Source: an uncultured Gammaproteobacteria bacterium (GTDB taxonomy: Bacteria; Pseudomonadota; Gammaproteobacteria; Pseudomonadales; Pseudohongiellaceae). From it: DNA of 64,000 nucleotides. This document shows positions 62,807 to 64,000 of the stretch, piece after piece. The stretch's first letter is position 1. Every line of letters begins with the position of its first letter. Where the stretch lies: the NCBI GenBank assembly GCA_913060975.1, contig CAJXVC010000004.1, positions 62,001 to 126,000 of the forward strand, given 5' to 3'. The translations under genes were made by a program, and so were the position numbers. The notes beneath the pieces were generated by a model, which saw only the letters and a list, made by a program, of their open reading frames with translations, did no database searches and had not been told where the DNA came from.

Positions 62807-64000
62807 ATGCAACTATTCGAAGGGTTGTATATTTTACTGACAGTGATTGCGCTACTGCAGCTCAACTCACCAAAACTCATTCCCGTTTCATTTCGGATTC
62901 TGATATTGCTGGCGGCAGGCTTCGGGCTTCTTCATCTTGTCTTTGAAGGGCTTCGCTGGCAAATGCTAGCTGTGTACATTGTATTCGGACTACTTTGTCT
63001 CTTTTGTCTGAAAAAGTCACAGTCTCATTTTATATTGCGAATATTGGGCTTCAGCTTTGGGGGCTTACTTGTGTCCGTCTCAATAGCATTGGTTTTGCTG
63101 TTTCCCGTAAGAGCGCTGCCACCCCCAACGGGCCCCTATCTGGTAGGCACATTCAGTACCGTCATGGTCGACGAAACCAGAGTGGAACGGTATGAGCCTG
63201 CGTTTAATCGGGCAGTTCCTGTACAGATCTGGTATCCAGCGGCTACTCAGGAGCCCCATGACTATGAGCGTCAAACTTTGTTTCCGCAGCTATACGCAGG
63301 GAACTATGACTTGTTCAGCTTTTTTACAGGATATATGGAGAACATCAAAACCCACTCCTATATCAATGCACCAATTGCGGATACCGAGACCTATCCGGTA
63401 ATTATCTTCAATCATGGGTTGTTTGCGATGGCGGACCAAAATCCACAGCTTATGGAACACTTGGTCAGCCACGGGTATGTAATTGCTTCCGTATCACACC
63501 CTTTTGAGAGTACAAAGGTACTGCTTCCGGACCGTGGAGTTCGAACCTACTCTATGAGATATCCAGATGATGTTGGATTTAGCGCTGATGAGGTAAATGA
63601 CGGAGGAATCGGGGACGCAATTAGCACCATTACCGGTCTGGATCACTCGAACCTGATGGCCGCGCTGTATGAACAGTTAGACCGCTATCGTGACGCCAGC
63701 GCAGTGGGGAAAGCAGAGGTCGTAAGAGCTTCGTTGGAAATTGAAGCCCTGCAGCCATTGGGTCCGGTGTTGACTGAAGCCAACCTGACATCGTTCTTTG
63801 AAATACGAGACAAGGTTCGCAACAGGTCTACACAATACTGGGTCGAAGACATCAGATTCGTTGTAGACCAGTTAAGCTTTTTAAATGGACCGATAGGAAA
63901 TTTCAATGACAGTGTTGACCCATCTCAAGTGGGGGCGCTCGGACATTCCTATGGTGGCTCAGCCGTTGGCGAATTCTGCAAAGTGGACAGCCGGTGCGCA
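62807..64000 (+). CDS. membrane-anchored alpha/beta hydrolase, PAF-acetylhydrolase-like (partial)
   Basis: The frame starts at ATG 62807 and stays open for 398 codons to the window end. Three to four membrane helices (about 5-100) precede a hydrolase domain like bacterial PAF-acetylhydrolases: VPVQIWYPA, IIFNHGLFAMADQNPQL, IASVSHPFESTKVL and the nucleophile elbow ALGHSYGGSA near the edge. The catalytic Asp and His lie outside. It follows attC5 directly, so it is either a sixth cassette or the first gene of the right flank; the 87-base leader favours the latter. Confidence 0.75.
   Translation, partial: MQLFEGLYILLTVIALLQLNSPKLIPVSFRILILLAAGFGLLHLVFEGLRWQMLAVYIVFGLLCLFCLKKSQSHFILRILGFSFGGLLVSVSIALVLLFPVRALPPPTGPYLVGTFSTVMVDETRVERYEPAFNRAVPVQIWYPAATQEPHDYERQTLFPQLYAGNYDLFSFFTGYMENIKTHSYINAPIADTETYPVIIFNHGLFAMADQNPQLMEHLVSHGYVIASVSHPFESTKVLLPDRGVRTYSMRYPDDVGFSADEVNDGGIGDAISTITGLDHSNLMAALYEQLDRYRDASAVGKAEVVRASLEIEALQPLGPVLTEANLTSFFEIRDKVRNRSTQYWVEDIRFVVDQLSFLNGPIGNFNDSVDPSQVGALGHSYGGSAVGEFCKVDSRCA

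Overview
The window looks like chromosome of a free-living, probably marine, gammaproteobacterium. The supporting signs are three TonB-dependent receptors, an RND efflux system, a Fur-box-like iron locus, a glucosylglycerate (compatible solute) operon, a short proteobacterial RNase J and many exported hydrolases and quinoprotein-type enzymes. No rRNA, tRNA, CRISPR array or insertion sequence was seen, so placement below class level is a guess.

Layout. 0-5 kb: the 3' end of an uncharacterised secreted-protein gene whose paralogue lies at 51 kb, a small K+ channel, DUF4159, DUF1499 and MarC proteins. 5-14 kb: a membrane class III nucleotidyl cyclase with a degenerate HD-GYP tail, then a FadR-like GntR regulator with two tandem operators ahead of an RND adaptor/permease pair and an exported hydrolase. 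14-22 kb: YciI, LysE and AEC transporters, RNase J, a lipoprotein, a TonB receptor and an exported M20 amidohydrolase. 22.5-26 kb: a PepSY membrane protein and siderophore-type receptor behind a near-perfect Fur palindrome. 26.7-34.7 kb: a ToxR/CadC-like membrane regulator divergent from a TonB receptor, Tat-exported flavin amine oxidase, diheme cytochrome c and exported RidA, which together read as one periplasmic amine-oxidation module. 34.8-38.7 kb: glucosylglycerate phosphorylase, glucosyl-3-phosphoglycerate synthase and its phosphatase. 38.9-49 kb: an orphan form-II CoxL-like molybdoenzyme subunit, MtfA, an atypical Nramp protein, a META/LprI/MliC lipoprotein, small metal-ribbon and VOC proteins, a MarR/hydrolase pair, YceI and a 44-residue membrane protein. 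49-57.5 kb: a beta-propeller protein, the second paralogue, a cyclase-family amidohydrolase, a PQQ dehydrogenase, a LytTR membrane regulator, YjdM and DUF2306.

The most unusual part is 57.8-62.7 kb. It is an AT-richer run of genes all on the + strand, separated by five attC-like sites. I read it as an integron gene-cassette array with no integrase in the window. The boundaries check internally: the left core of a cassette (for example GTTAAAT, GTTATGA) is the exact reverse complement of the first attC box at its own right end (ATTTAAC, TCATAAC). Cassette 3 encodes a minimal CHAT/caspase-like protease and cassette 4 a stand-alone nucleotidyl cyclase resembling the Pycsar (PycC) cyclases of phage defence. 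The attC core between them is mutated (GATTTGC where GTTATGC is expected), so the two genes may be welded into one unit. This is the best candidate for an undescribed system: a cyclic-nucleotide-linked protease module carried as integron cargo. The window ends inside a membrane-anchored alpha/beta hydrolase gene.
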